Source: Thermoleophilia bacterium (GTDB lineage: Bacteria; Actinomycetota; Thermoleophilia; Gaiellales; Gaiellaceae). From it: a stretch of DNA of 46,376 nucleotides. The notes beneath the pieces were generated by a model. The model was not told the DNA's origin. It searched no databases and saw only the letters and a program-made list of their open reading frames with translations. The stretch spans positions 1 through 46,376 of the forward strand of contig SHVL01000018.1 in NCBI GenBank assembly GCA_009694305.1. The letters run 5' to 3'. Below are positions 29,244 to 36,593 of the stretch, piece by piece (within the stretch, counting starts at the first letter, position 1; the number at the start of each line of letters is the position of its first letter). The position numbers and the translations under genes are program-made.

Positions 29244-29399
29244 GCGGCCACCGGAACGCCGTCGCGCTCGATCAGAGTGGGCATACCGACGAGGCGTTGC
29301 CGGTCGGAGGTCGGTGCGGTTCGGTCGCAGGAAAAGCTCGCCATCCCCGGAGTATCGCGGGAACAGCCGACGGCCTGCCGATGCGAGCCGTTGGTGGCG

Positions 29400-30233
29400 C
29401 TAGCTGCAGGCGTATCCGAACTCGCACACCTTCCGGAGGAACTCGCTCTCGCTCGCCGTGAAGAAGTGCCGCTTCGTCCCGGGAATCCGCACGTAGTAGA
29501 GATAGTCAACGGCTGCCGGATGGGCCGCAGCCCTGATCGAAGCAAGGCCCGGGTTCGCGACCGGTGTGGGAGGCAGTCCCGGAAAGCGCCGGCTGTTGTA
29601 CGGGTTGCCACTCGCGATCGCCACTTTCGTAAGCGATTTCGTCGCAGGGATACGCAGCCCGTAACGAATCGTCGCGTCGATCCCGAGTGGCATCCTGTTG
29701 CGCAGCCGGTTGTAGATGACAGCAGAGACGAGCTTCCGTTCGGCCGGGGCGGCGGTCTCCTTCTCGACCATCGAGGCGACCCTGAGCACGTCGTAGGGCG
29801 TCAGGTTCTTCGAACGCGCGTACGACAGGTTGACGCGCGCGAACGCTTTACGGAATGCCGTCAGCTGGTCGGAGACGAGCTCCTCCCCGCTCGTGAACTG
29901 GGTGAACTCGTACAGCGCCGGGAAGAGGAACCCTTCCATCGAGCCGCGCTTCCAGTCGGCGAGAAACGGCTTCGGTGGCTTCGCCCGGGCCACGGCACCG
30001 AGATAGCGCTTGCGCGTCAGCTTCGGCGTCACGCCGCGCTTTGCGATAGCGATCTCGCGTACCGCCGCGACGCGATCGCCCATCTCGCGCACGTTGAGCC
30101 CCTCGGGAAAAATGATCTTGAGGCGCTCGACGGCGGGTGTGCTCTCGGGTGGCACCGACGGTGATGAGCTGCCGCCGCAGCCCGCGACGAGCAGCAGGGC
30201 CGTGGAGAGCGCCACGAGGGCGAGTCGTCTCAT
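29400..30233 (-). CDS. mltG: MltG-like endolytic murein transglycosylase, predicted lipoprotein
   Basis: YceG/MltG family, which cleaves nascent glycan strands and sets their length. 277 residues. Signal: MRRLALVALSTALLLVAGC, where VAGC at 16-19 is a lipobox, so the mature protein would start at Cys19 and be lipid-anchored, instead of the usual uncleaved helix. The catalytic domain has MEGFLFPALYEF, ASMVEKET (Glu157/Glu159), VIYNRLRNRMPLGIDATIRYGL, GNPYNSRRFPGLPPTPVANPG and the C-terminal YLYYVRIPGTKRHFFTASESE. The start ATG 30233 overlaps the ruvX stop (ATGA). Order alaS-ruvX-mltG-aroE is common in Gram-positive bacteria. Confidence 0.92.
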   Translation of the reverse strand: MRRLALVALSTALLLVAGCGGSSSPSVPPESTPAVERLKIIFPEGLNVREMGDRVAAVREIAIAKRGVTPKLTRKRYLGAVARAKPPKPFLADWKRGSMEGFLFPALYEFTQFTSGEELVSDQLTAFRKAFARVNLSYARSKNLTPYDVLRVASMVEKETAAPAERKLVSAVIYNRLRNRMPLGIDATIRYGLRIPATKSLTKVAIASGNPYNSRRFPGLPPTPVANPGLASIRAAAHPAAVDYLYYVRIPGTKRHFFTASESEFLRKVCEFGYACS

Positions 30234-30646
30234 CGACGCGCCTCCGCGTCGAGCCAGCCCTGCAGCAGATGGGCTGCAGCCACCGCGTCTTCGGGCGCCT
30301 TGCCGCCGAACCTCTGCGCCAGAGCGGTCGTGAACCTCTCGTCCGCCGTCTCGACCGGAACTGCGACGAGGGCGCGCAGAGCAATCACGAACAGCTCCGT
30401 TTCGGCGGCCTGCTTGCCGTGCTCTCCCCGCAACGTGAGCGGGAGGCCGACGACGATGTGCTCGACCTCGTTCTCGATGACGAGGCCGGCCACCTCGGCC
30501 AGTCCCTTCTCGGTCGCTGCCTTCCGGACGACGCAGACCGGGCGCGCAAGGGTGCCGCTTGCGTCGGAGATCGCGACGCCGGTGCGCGCGGAGCCGTAGT
30601 CGAGGGCTAGAACACGCAAGGTCAGGCTTGTATCCTCGGGCGGCAA
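30230..30646 (-). CDS. ruvX: RuvX/YqgF family Holliday-junction resolvase-like protein
   Basis: RNase H-like nuclease family linked to pre-16S rRNA 5'-end processing or junction resolution. 138 residues. It has LRVLALDYGSARTGVAISD with the metal-binding Asp, the VVGLPLTLRGEHGKQA loop, and ADERFTT with the conserved Asp-Glu-Arg. The longest frame starts at a TTG at 30646. Another TTG at 30619 (LRVLALDYG) is closer to the family start. Neither has an ideal Shine-Dalgarno (GGGAG lies 11 bases before the first). It follows alaS by 20 bp. Confidence 0.9.
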   Translation of the reverse strand: MPPEDTSLTLRVLALDYGSARTGVAISDASGTLARPVCVVRKAATEKGLAEVAGLVIENEVEHIVVGLPLTLRGEHGKQAAETELFVIALRALVAVPVETADERFTTALAQRFGGKAPEDAVAAAHLLQGWLDAEARR

Positions 30647-30666
30647 CGCATCAGGTCTCCCGGCCC

Positions 30667-33216
30667 TCAGAGAGCAGTGAGGATCATGCGCTCGGCTTCG
30701 GCAAGCGCGTCCGGGAGCCTGTCGGGCAGATTGCCTCCGGCGCGAGCCATGGTGCGCCTGCCACCGCCACCGCCACCGACGAGAGCGGCGGCTCCCTTGA
30801 CGACATCCGCCGCGCTGACCCGCTCGGCGACCGCGTCGTCGAAGTTGGCGATCAGGGTGACCTTGCCGTCGTCGCCAACGCCGCCGAGCACGACAGCCGC
30901 CGGGCTATGCCGTTGCTTGAACCGGTCGGAGAGGTCGAGCAGTGCGTCGCCGTCGAGCCCCGGCACCGCCTGCACGATCAGACTGACGCCGCTTTCGACG
31001 CGCACCTCGGCTTCGAGGTCTCCCCCACCTCCACCCTGCGTCGGCTTGCGCTTCAGCTCTCTCCGCACCTCGTCGAGCTCGGCGCGCAGCACCTCGAGCT
31101 CGCGCGAGCGGCCATGGAGGAGCGCCCACGCCTCACCCGAGGTGACCGCTTCGATCCGCCGCGCCCCCGACCCGACCGAGCCCTCGGAAAGGATCGCGAA
31201 CGCTCCGATCTCGGCCGTCGTGCGCACGTGCGTTCCGCCACAGAGCTCGCGCGAGACACCCTCGATCTCGACGACGCGGACGATGTCACCGTACTTCTCG
31301 CCGAACAGCATCATTGCGCCAAGCTTGCGTGCCTCGTCGATCGGCGTTTCGAAGATGTGCAGCGGATGGTTCTCGAAGATCGCCCGGTTCACGCGATGCT
31401 CGATCTGGTCTCGTTCGGCGGCGGTGAGCTGCCGGGTGTGCGTGAAATCGAACCGGAGCTTGTCCGGCCTGACAGCCGAGCCGGCCTGCTTGACATGCTC
31501 GCCGAGGACATCGCGCAGCGCCTCCTGCAGGAGATGCGTGGCGGTGTGGTTTGCCATCGTCGGGAACCGGACACTCCACGAGACAACGGCCCGGACGCGC
31601 GCGCCCGCGGCGAAGCCCTCCCCGCGAAACACGAGCACCTGATCGTCTCCCACCCGATATGCCTGCACGAGCTCGGCACGCGTCGCCGGGTCGCCGTCGA
31701 GCTCGATGACTCCCTGGTCTGACACCTGGCCGCCGCCGGCCGCGTAGAACGGCGACTCTCTGAGCTTGGCAAGGAACGTGGTGTCTCCGAGATCCTCGAA
31801 GGCGTGAAGCTCGGTCAGCACGTCGGTCTTCTGGAAGCCGACGAACGTGGACGCATCTGCCGCCCGGGCAAAATCGGTGGCTCGCTGGGTGTCGGACTCC
31901 CCGCCGGCACGCGAGATCTCCCGGTGCTCCAGCATCCGGGCGCGATAGTCGTCCACGTCAACGGGCTGGCCACGCTCTCCGGCGAGCTCGACTGTGAGCT
32001 CCAGCGGGAAGCCGTATGTCGCTGCGAGGGTGAACGCCTCCTCGCCCGAGATCGAATCCTGGCCGGCGAGGTCGTCGAACACCTTCATTCCACGCTCGAG
32101 GGTCTCGCCGAACCGCTCCTCCTCGGCCCTGACGACCCGCTCGATCTCGGCCGTCTGCTCGACGAGGGCGGGGAAAGCGTCAGCGAGCTGACCGATCACG
32201 ATTGTGGGCAGCCGATGGACATCGGTGAGCCCGATTCTGCTGCCCTGCTGCACCGCCCTGCGGATCAGCCGGCGCACGATGTAGCCGCGCCCCTCGTTCG
32301 ACGGCATGATCCCCTCGGAGATCAGAAAGACCATCGCGCGGCCGTGGTCGGCGAGGACACGATGCGCCTTCGTCGCCTGCTCGGAGTCGCCGTATGCGAC
32401 CCCGGACTCCTCTGCCACCCACCGCATGATCGCCTGGTAGCCGTCGGTATCGAAGATCGAACCGACGTCCTGCAGCAGCATCGCGCCACGCTCGAGCCCG
32501 AGGCCCGTGTCGATGTTTTGCCGCGGAAGCGGTGTCAACGCTCCGTCGGCGGAGAGGTCGTACTCCATGAAGACGAGGTTCCAGAACTCGAGATACCGCT
32601 CACAGCTCTCGCAGTTCGGCCCGCAGGCCGGACTGCCACAGCCGTGCTCTGCCCCGCGGTCGTAGAAGACCTCCGAGCACGGGCCGCACGGCCCCGTGTC
32701 GGCTGCCTGCCAGAAGTTCTCGGAGCGCGGCTGCCCGACGATTCGCTCGCGGGGCAGGCCGACGTCGAGCCACCCCTGCACGGCCACGTCGTCCTCGCCG
32801 ACCCCGAGCTCGGGGTCGCCCGCGAAGACGGTCGCCCAGAGGCGGTCGGGGTCGAAACCCATCTGCCGCGTGACGAACTCCCAGGCAAACGGGATTGCGT
32901 CGCTCTTGAAGTAGTCGCCGAAAGAGAAGTTGCCGAGCATCTCGAAGAACGAGGCGTGCCGCGCGGTCGAGCCGACGTCGTCGAGGTCGGCGTGCTTGCC
33001 ACCCGCGCGCATCACCTTCTGGGAGGTGACGACGCGCTGGGCCGGCGGCGCTTCGGCTCCGAGGAACCAGCGCTTCATCGGCTGCATCCCGGCAACGATG
33101 AACAGGGTGGACGGATCGTCGGCGGGAGGAATCAGCGGCGCCGACGGTAGTCGAAGGTGCCCCTTCGACTCGAAGTAGGAGAGGAAGCCCTCACGGAGCT
33201 CGGCGGTCGTGCGCAT
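30667..33216 (-). CDS. alaS: Alanyl-tRNA synthetase
   Basis: Class II synthetase of 849 residues with all domains. The catalytic core starts MRTTAELREGFLSYFESKGHLRLPSAPLIP, followed by GMQPMKRWFLG and the motif regions, and a cysteine-rich insertion (CGSPACGPNCESCERY). Editing domain: NHTATHLLQEALR with the HxxxH zinc ligands and LCGGTHVRTTAEIG. The C-terminal C-Ala domain ends in GGGGGGRRTMARAGG. I chose ATG 33216; the frame continues up to 33360 with an implausible Arg-rich stretch that lies in a repeat element. No T-box or other leader is visible. Confidence 0.97.
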   Translation of the reverse strand: MRTTAELREGFLSYFESKGHLRLPSAPLIPPADDPSTLFIVAGMQPMKRWFLGAEAPPAQRVVTSQKVMRAGGKHADLDDVGSTARHASFFEMLGNFSFGDYFKSDAIPFAWEFVTRQMGFDPDRLWATVFAGDPELGVGEDDVAVQGWLDVGLPRERIVGQPRSENFWQAADTGPCGPCSEVFYDRGAEHGCGSPACGPNCESCERYLEFWNLVFMEYDLSADGALTPLPRQNIDTGLGLERGAMLLQDVGSIFDTDGYQAIMRWVAEESGVAYGDSEQATKAHRVLADHGRAMVFLISEGIMPSNEGRGYIVRRLIRRAVQQGSRIGLTDVHRLPTIVIGQLADAFPALVEQTAEIERVVRAEEERFGETLERGMKVFDDLAGQDSISGEEAFTLAATYGFPLELTVELAGERGQPVDVDDYRARMLEHREISRAGGESDTQRATDFARAADASTFVGFQKTDVLTELHAFEDLGDTTFLAKLRESPFYAAGGGQVSDQGVIELDGDPATRAELVQAYRVGDDQVLVFRGEGFAAGARVRAVVSWSVRFPTMANHTATHLLQEALRDVLGEHVKQAGSAVRPDKLRFDFTHTRQLTAAERDQIEHRVNRAIFENHPLHIFETPIDEARKLGAMMLFGEKYGDIVRVVEIEGVSRELCGGTHVRTTAEIGAFAILSEGSVGSGARRIEAVTSGEAWALLHGRSRELEVLRAELDEVRRELKRKPTQGGGGGDLEAEVRVESGVSLIVQAVPGLDGDALLDLSDRFKQRHSPAAVVLGGVGDDGKVTLIANFDDAVAERVSAADVVKGAAALVGGGGGGRRTMARAGGNLPDRLPDALAEAERMILTAL

Positions 33217-33281
33217 CACACGATCGTAGCGGCGGCCCGGAGGAGCGCACGACGATCGCGCACGACGGTGGGCTCGGGCCT

Positions 33282-33446
33282 GGAATGCGCCTCGAAGCAA
33301 CATCCTGGGCCGCCGGAACGCGCCGCTCGACACGCTGCTTCGTCCTCGGTCGCCCCGCACTGTCCCATCTCGGCGGCCCCCTGCGTCTGCGCTTCGCTCT
33401 CGCGCATCACGTCCCGTCGCCGAACCGTCATTCCGATTCGCGTTCC
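33282..33446 (-). repeat. MITE-like palindromic element, copy B (165 bp)
   Basis: Read on the minus strand, this shares ordered blocks with copy A at 35737-35846: gaatgacggttcg, cgtgatg(g/c)gcgag, aggacgaagcagcgtg and gcgcgtt..ggcggc.ca. Its ends are imperfect inverted repeats: ggaacgcgaatcggaatga at one end, ggaatgcgcctcgaagc at the other. Relative to copy A it carries about 55 extra bases in the middle. It fills the gap between alaS and the DUF948 gene. Confidence 0.75.
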
Positions 33447-33461
33447 GAGCCGCCGGCCGAC

Positions 33462-34055
33462 CTACGCAGCGGTCGGTTCGTCGGGTGGCTCGGGCACGGG
33501 CTCCGGCTTCGGTACATCCACCGGGCGCGGCCAGGGGTCGGGCTTCGGCTGTTCGCTCGGCCGCGGCTGCGCAGCCGGCCGATCTGTCTCCATCGGCGTG
33601 CGGCCGGCTGTCCGCAGGTCGTCTCGGAGATCTGCCTCGCGCTGACGTGCCGCCGCGCGGGCGGCCGTTGCCGCGTCCCCGAAGTTCTTCGACTTGCGGA
33701 AATGGGAGAAGCCGTGGGTGATTCCCGCAGCGAGGCCCGAGACCTTCTCGACCGGCGTCGCGATGGCCGTGGAGATGGCGCGCACGGCCGTGTCGGCGCT
33801 GTCGGCCATCGAGACGGCGCTGTCGGTGACGGTGTCGGCCTTGTCGAGCTGGTAGTTGACGCGATCGACGGTGGCTCCCGTCTTGACGATCACGGGCAGA
33901 AGATCGCGCTCGGTGCCCTTGATAAAGGACGAGAGGCGTTCGAAGGCCTGCCCGAGTCGGAGCAGCATGTAGGCAGCCGCGAGGCCGATGGCAACGAGAA
34001 ATATCGCGAGGCCCCAGTAGGCGGCATCGCCGGCGGTGACAGCAAGCAATCTCAT
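33462..34055 (-). CDS. DUF948-like membrane protein
   Basis: 197 residues. One N-terminal transmembrane helix (about 13-33, AAYWGLAIFLVAIGLAAAYML) is followed by a coiled-coil-like amphipathic segment of DUF948 type (about 34-105, with repeated TVDRVNYQLDKADTVTDSAVSMADSAD). After that come a basic linker (FRKSKNF...AARAAARQREADLRDDL) and a Pro-rich C-terminal tail (about 155-197). Probably an envelope-associated scaffold; the function of the family is unknown. ATG start at 34055, ten bases downstream of the mnmA stop, so co-transcribed. Its end abuts repeat copy B. Confidence 0.82.
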   Translation of the reverse strand: MRLLAVTAGDAAYWGLAIFLVAIGLAAAYMLLRLGQAFERLSSFIKGTERDLLPVIVKTGATVDRVNYQLDKADTVTDSAVSMADSADTAVRAISTAIATPVEKVSGLAAGITHGFSHFRKSKNFGDAATAARAAARQREADLRDDLRTAGRTPMETDRPAAQPRPSEQPKPDPWPRPVDVPKPEPVPEPPDEPTAA

Positions 34056-34065
34056 GGCCGATATC

Positions 34066-35328
34066 CTACCCGGTCGAGCCGACGATCACACCGGCTCCTA
34101 CGATTGCGCCGTCAACATAGAGAACGGCTACCTGGCCAGGCGCAACAGCGTGTGCCGGTCGGTCGAGCGTGAGAGCGAAGCCGTCCCCGGTTGCTTCGAC
34201 ACCGGTAAGGATCGCACCCGACCGATAGCGCAGCTTTACCTCTGCGCGCCGGACAGGCAGGTACAGCCGCCCGCGCACGGCAATCTGTCGTGCCTCGAGA
34301 GCGTCGTGCGGGCCCACCACCAGCGTGTTCGTGGCCGCGTCGGAGCGCAGGGCATAGACCGGCGCCGGCGCAGCGAGGCCGATTCCGCGGCGCTGTCCCG
34401 GCGTGTAGCGCCAGACACCGTCGTGGCTGCCGAGCACCGTTCCCTCCTCGTTGACGATCGGCCCGGGTTGGCGGTCGAGCCCCTGCCGTTCGAGGAAGCT
34501 GCGGTAGTCGTCACCCGCGAGAAAACACGCCTCCTGGCTCTCGGCACGCTCGGCAACTGCGAGGCCTGCCGCCGCAGCCTCGTCACGGGTGCTGCGCTTT
34601 CCCTGGTCGCCGAGCGGAAAGGCGACACGGTCGAGCAGTGCGGGATCGACGGTCGCAAGCATGTACGACTGATCCTTCGCATCATCACTGCCGCGAGCGA
34701 TCAGCCGGAGCCCGTCGCGCTCGACGATGCGCGCGTAGTGGCCCGTCCAGAGAACGTCCGCGCCTGCACGCTCCGTGAAGTCTACGAGTGCGTCGAAGCG
34801 GAAGCGGCCATTGCAGCGCATGCAGGGATTGGGCGTCAGACCCTCGGCGTAGCCGTTGACGAACGGCTGCACGACGATCGCCCGGAACGCATCTCGGAGG
34901 TCGAGGGTGACGTGAGGAAGCCCGAGCCGATGACAGGTCTCGCGGGCTGCGATGACGGCGTCCGGGGAGCAGCAGGCGCGCTCTGCACTCGGCCCGGCAG
35001 GGTCGAGCCAGAGGCGCAAGGTGACGCCGATCGCGTTCGGTGCTGCACGGAGCAGGGCGACCGCGCTGTCCACACCGCCGCTCATCGCAACCGCTATCCG
35101 ACCGGCTCTGCGAGTTGCCGTGAAGACCGGAGCGATCGCGTTCGCGAGTGCGTCCGCGGCAAGCATCTCACCAGGGACTGCAGCCGCCTCGAGCAGCGAC
35201 AGCCCTTCGAGTGAGCGATCGAGGCCGGGCGCGTCCGCAGCGACGATGCGATCTCCGTCCAGAGTGAGTCGCACGGCTGCGTACTCCTCGCCGCGGGCGG
35301 AGTCTCCGATCAGCTCCCGGTAGGCCAC
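34066..35328 (-). CDS. mnmA: tRNA 2-thiouridylase MnmA with an N-terminal IscU-like extension
   Basis: Thiolates U34 of tRNA-Lys, -Glu and -Gln. Residues 77-420 are MnmA: PP-loop AMSGGVDSAVALL (SGGVDS 83-88), the catalytic Cys pair in TPNPCMRCN (Cys172) and SQEACFL (Cys268), WTGHYARI, DQSYMLATV and the C-terminal beta-barrel. Residues 1-72 are extra. They align with the IscU/NifU scaffold pattern (RLTLDGDRIVAAD near the start and MLAADALANAIAPV like the IscU C-terminal helix) but contain no Cys, so no Fe-S cluster could be built there. GTG start at 35328. It heads a transcript with DUF948 and lies downstream of the RNA/repeat-rich gap. Confidence 0.92.
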   Translation of the reverse strand: MAYRELIGDSARGEEYAAVRLTLDGDRIVAADAPGLDRSLEGLSLLEAAAVPGEMLAADALANAIAPVFTATRRAGRIAVAMSGGVDSAVALLRAAPNAIGVTLRLWLDPAGPSAERACCSPDAVIAARETCHRLGLPHVTLDLRDAFRAIVVQPFVNGYAEGLTPNPCMRCNGRFRFDALVDFTERAGADVLWTGHYARIVERDGLRLIARGSDDAKDQSYMLATVDPALLDRVAFPLGDQGKRSTRDEAAAAGLAVAERAESQEACFLAGDDYRSFLERQGLDRQPGPIVNEEGTVLGSHDGVWRYTPGQRRGIGLAAPAPVYALRSDAATNTLVVGPHDALEARQIAVRGRLYLPVRRAEVKLRYRSGAILTGVEATGDGFALTLDRPAHAVAPGQVAVLYVDGAIVGAGVIVGSTG

Positions 35329-35496
35329 ACCCGGAGGCTACCGACAGGGTGTGGAGGGACTCGTCGCGGCTCCGGCCTGCGGGCTTCGGCCTCTCCCTTC
35401 AACTCCGGCGAGACCGTTTGCCTACGCGCCCCCAACCTCCCCCAGGGGGGCACCGAGATGCCCTGAAGGAACGGTACCGGAAGGGTTGTGACGCGC

Positions 35497-35529
35497 CTGT
35501 GCCGGATCTGTGCCGGATCTGTGCCGGGT
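35497..35529. repeat. 11-bp tandem repeat, three units
   Basis: ctgtgccggat twice and ctgtgccgggt once, in the non-coding 35329-36157 gap upstream of mnmA. An 11-bp period matches one helical turn and is not frame-preserving. Confidence 0.75.
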
Positions 35530-35543
35530 GCGGCTGTTATGAC

Positions 35544-35570
35544 GGGTACTCCGGGTACTCCGGGTACTCC
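35544..35570. repeat. 9-bp tandem repeat, three units plus a partial
   Basis: gggtactcc three times, then gggta. In one plus-strand frame it reads Gly-Thr-Pro repeats and on the minus strand Gly-Val-Pro, but the surrounding frames have low GC3 for this genome, so I do not call a gene. Confidence 0.75.
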
Positions 35571-35736
35571 GGGTATGACGGTTGGGCCACCTGCGACCGG
35601 ACTGAATGAAAAGCCAGGTGCAACGAATGCGCCGGGCATGGCGACGTACGCCGTCGTGCCAGAGGAAATGCGCGCGGTGAAATACGGCCTGGGTCGAGTT
35701 GTTCGACGTGCCGCCGTACCTGACCGGGCTGCCCTA

Positions 35737-35846
35737 AGAACTCGAATCAGAATGACGGTTCGTCGCTGGGGCGTGATGGGCGAGGACGAAGCAGCGTGCC
35801 GCCCAGCGCGTTTTGGCGGCACAAGTCTCATTTTGATTCGAGTTCT
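35737..35846 (+). repeat. MITE-like palindromic element, copy A (110 bp)
   Basis: Bounded by 19-bp terminal inverted repeats (agaactcgaatcagaatga at 35737-35755; its complement at 35828-35846, 18 of 19 matching). The interior shares gaatgacggttcg, gcgtgatgggcgag, aggacgaagcagcgtg and a gcgcgtt/ggcggc block with copy B 2.3 kb away in the opposite orientation. There is no coding capacity. This is what a small non-autonomous transposon or REP-type element looks like. Confidence 0.8.
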
Positions 35847-35895
35847 AAGTGCCACAGCTCTCGACCGCGCAAGCGCGCCACCCGGACGGCGCTAC

Positions 35896-35924
35896 ATCGG
35901 TGCGGCAGTGTGCCGATGCCGCAC
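35896..35924. other. Two overlapping, mutually exclusive hairpins
   Basis: catcgg (35896-35901) can pair with ccgatg (35913-35918), and gtgcggca (35900-35907) with tgccgcac (35917-35924). The two stems share bases, so only one can form at a time. On the minus strand they lie about 50 nt past the 6S-like RNA candidate and could act as its terminator region. Confidence 0.5.
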
Positions 35925-35971
35925 TGCGCCACGCCGGCAGAGAGGCATCGAGGTCGCCCCACCCTGCCGAT

Positions 35972-36118
35972 GAATCCCGGAGCCAATTGAGAACCTGGCG
36001 AACCAGGTGGGTGCGCTGCCGGCCTCTGGCAAAGCCTCCGCCGGACACACGCTCCCTTGATGAGACTCGGTTCACGTTGAAACTCCGGGCCACGCACAGG
36101 GTCGAGCACCCCGGATTC
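35972..36118 (-). ncRNA. Rod-like structured RNA candidate, resembling 6S RNA
   Basis: On the minus strand, gaatcc (36118-36113) pairs with ggattc (35977-35972) to close a 147-nt element. Inside, gtgtgtccggc (36050-36040) pairs with gccggcagcgcac (36023-36011, small bulge) as an apical stem. The 3' strand carries a perfect acctgg-ttcg-ccaggt hairpin (36008-35993) preceded by cgcaccc and followed by tctcaa. A long rod with a 3' cacc(c)acct...aggt hairpin and a 5' ggtgctcg segment is how I know 6S RNA. It sits in a gap with no supported gene between mnmA and the RlpA-like gene. A -10-like tagaat lies at 36120-36115. The identity is tentative. Confidence 0.42.
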
Positions 36119-36157
36119 TAGACGATCGGCGGCGAAGACTGGCCGGAGAGCGAGTCT

Positions 36158-36592
36158 CTAGCTCTCCGGGCTCGCGGCAAAGCGCCAGTCGATCTCCTGG
36201 ATGCCGTCGAGGCCGATCTCGCGGGCAAGGCGATCCGTGAACTCGAACTGGCGGCCCGCGCTCTTCAGCCTGTTGTCGATCACCTCGGTGAAGACGATCC
36301 GATCACCGAATCGAATGAGCAGCTTCGCTCCACATGGCAGAACCGGGTGCGAGACACCGTAGGAGTTGCCGGTCAGGATCTGGCCACAGGTCGTGCGCTC
36401 CGCGTCCCCGGCCTGCCCCCGAGAGCCTGCGAGCCCCTCATACCAACCGCCACCCGCCGCAGCGGAACCCTCCGGCGTGGGAGTAGCGGCTGCGTCGTCG
36501 CCCTGCCGCTCGATCACGGCGAGCGCGACCACCCCTCCGAGCAGCGCAACCGCAGCGAGGCAGAGCAGCCGCTGTGCGACGGCGGCCTGCAC
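36158..36592 (-). CDS. RlpA-like double-psi beta-barrel protein, membrane-anchored
   Basis: 144 residues. An N-terminal hydrophobic helix (about 7-28, QRLLCLAAVALLGGVVALAVI) anchors or secretes the protein. A Gly/Ala/Pro linker follows, then a double-psi beta-barrel domain of about 80 residues with TTCGQILTGNSYGVSHPVLPCGAKLLIRF and VIDNRLKSAGRQFEFTDRLAREIG. Such domains bind or cleave peptidoglycan (RlpA, expansin-like). Two Cys could form a disulphide. The start is GTG 36592, with GGGAGG five bases upstream; the stop of aspS is one base away. It is cotranscribed with hisS-aspS. Confidence 0.8.
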   Translation of the reverse strand: MQAAVAQRLLCLAAVALLGGVVALAVIERQGDDAAATPTPEGSAAAGGGWYEGLAGSRGQAGDAERTTCGQILTGNSYGVSHPVLPCGAKLLIRFGDRIVFTEVIDNRLKSAGRQFEFTDRLAREIGLDGIQEIDWRFAASPES

Positions 36593-36593
36593 G

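Noticed and set aside
29240-29399. Short minus-strand peptide between mltG and aroE overlapping the aroE start
   Set aside because: Only 34 codons, no ribosome site and no hydrophobic or folded pattern; overlap with ATG is probably chance.
33217-33461. T-box or other leader upstream of alaS
   Set aside because: No T-box sequence or antiterminator; the gap is filled by repeat copy B.
35488-35973. Collagen-like plus-strand protein with Gly-Thr-Pro repeats
   Set aside because: Low GC3 outside the repeat, frame runs through the palindromic element, no family match; treated as repeats only.
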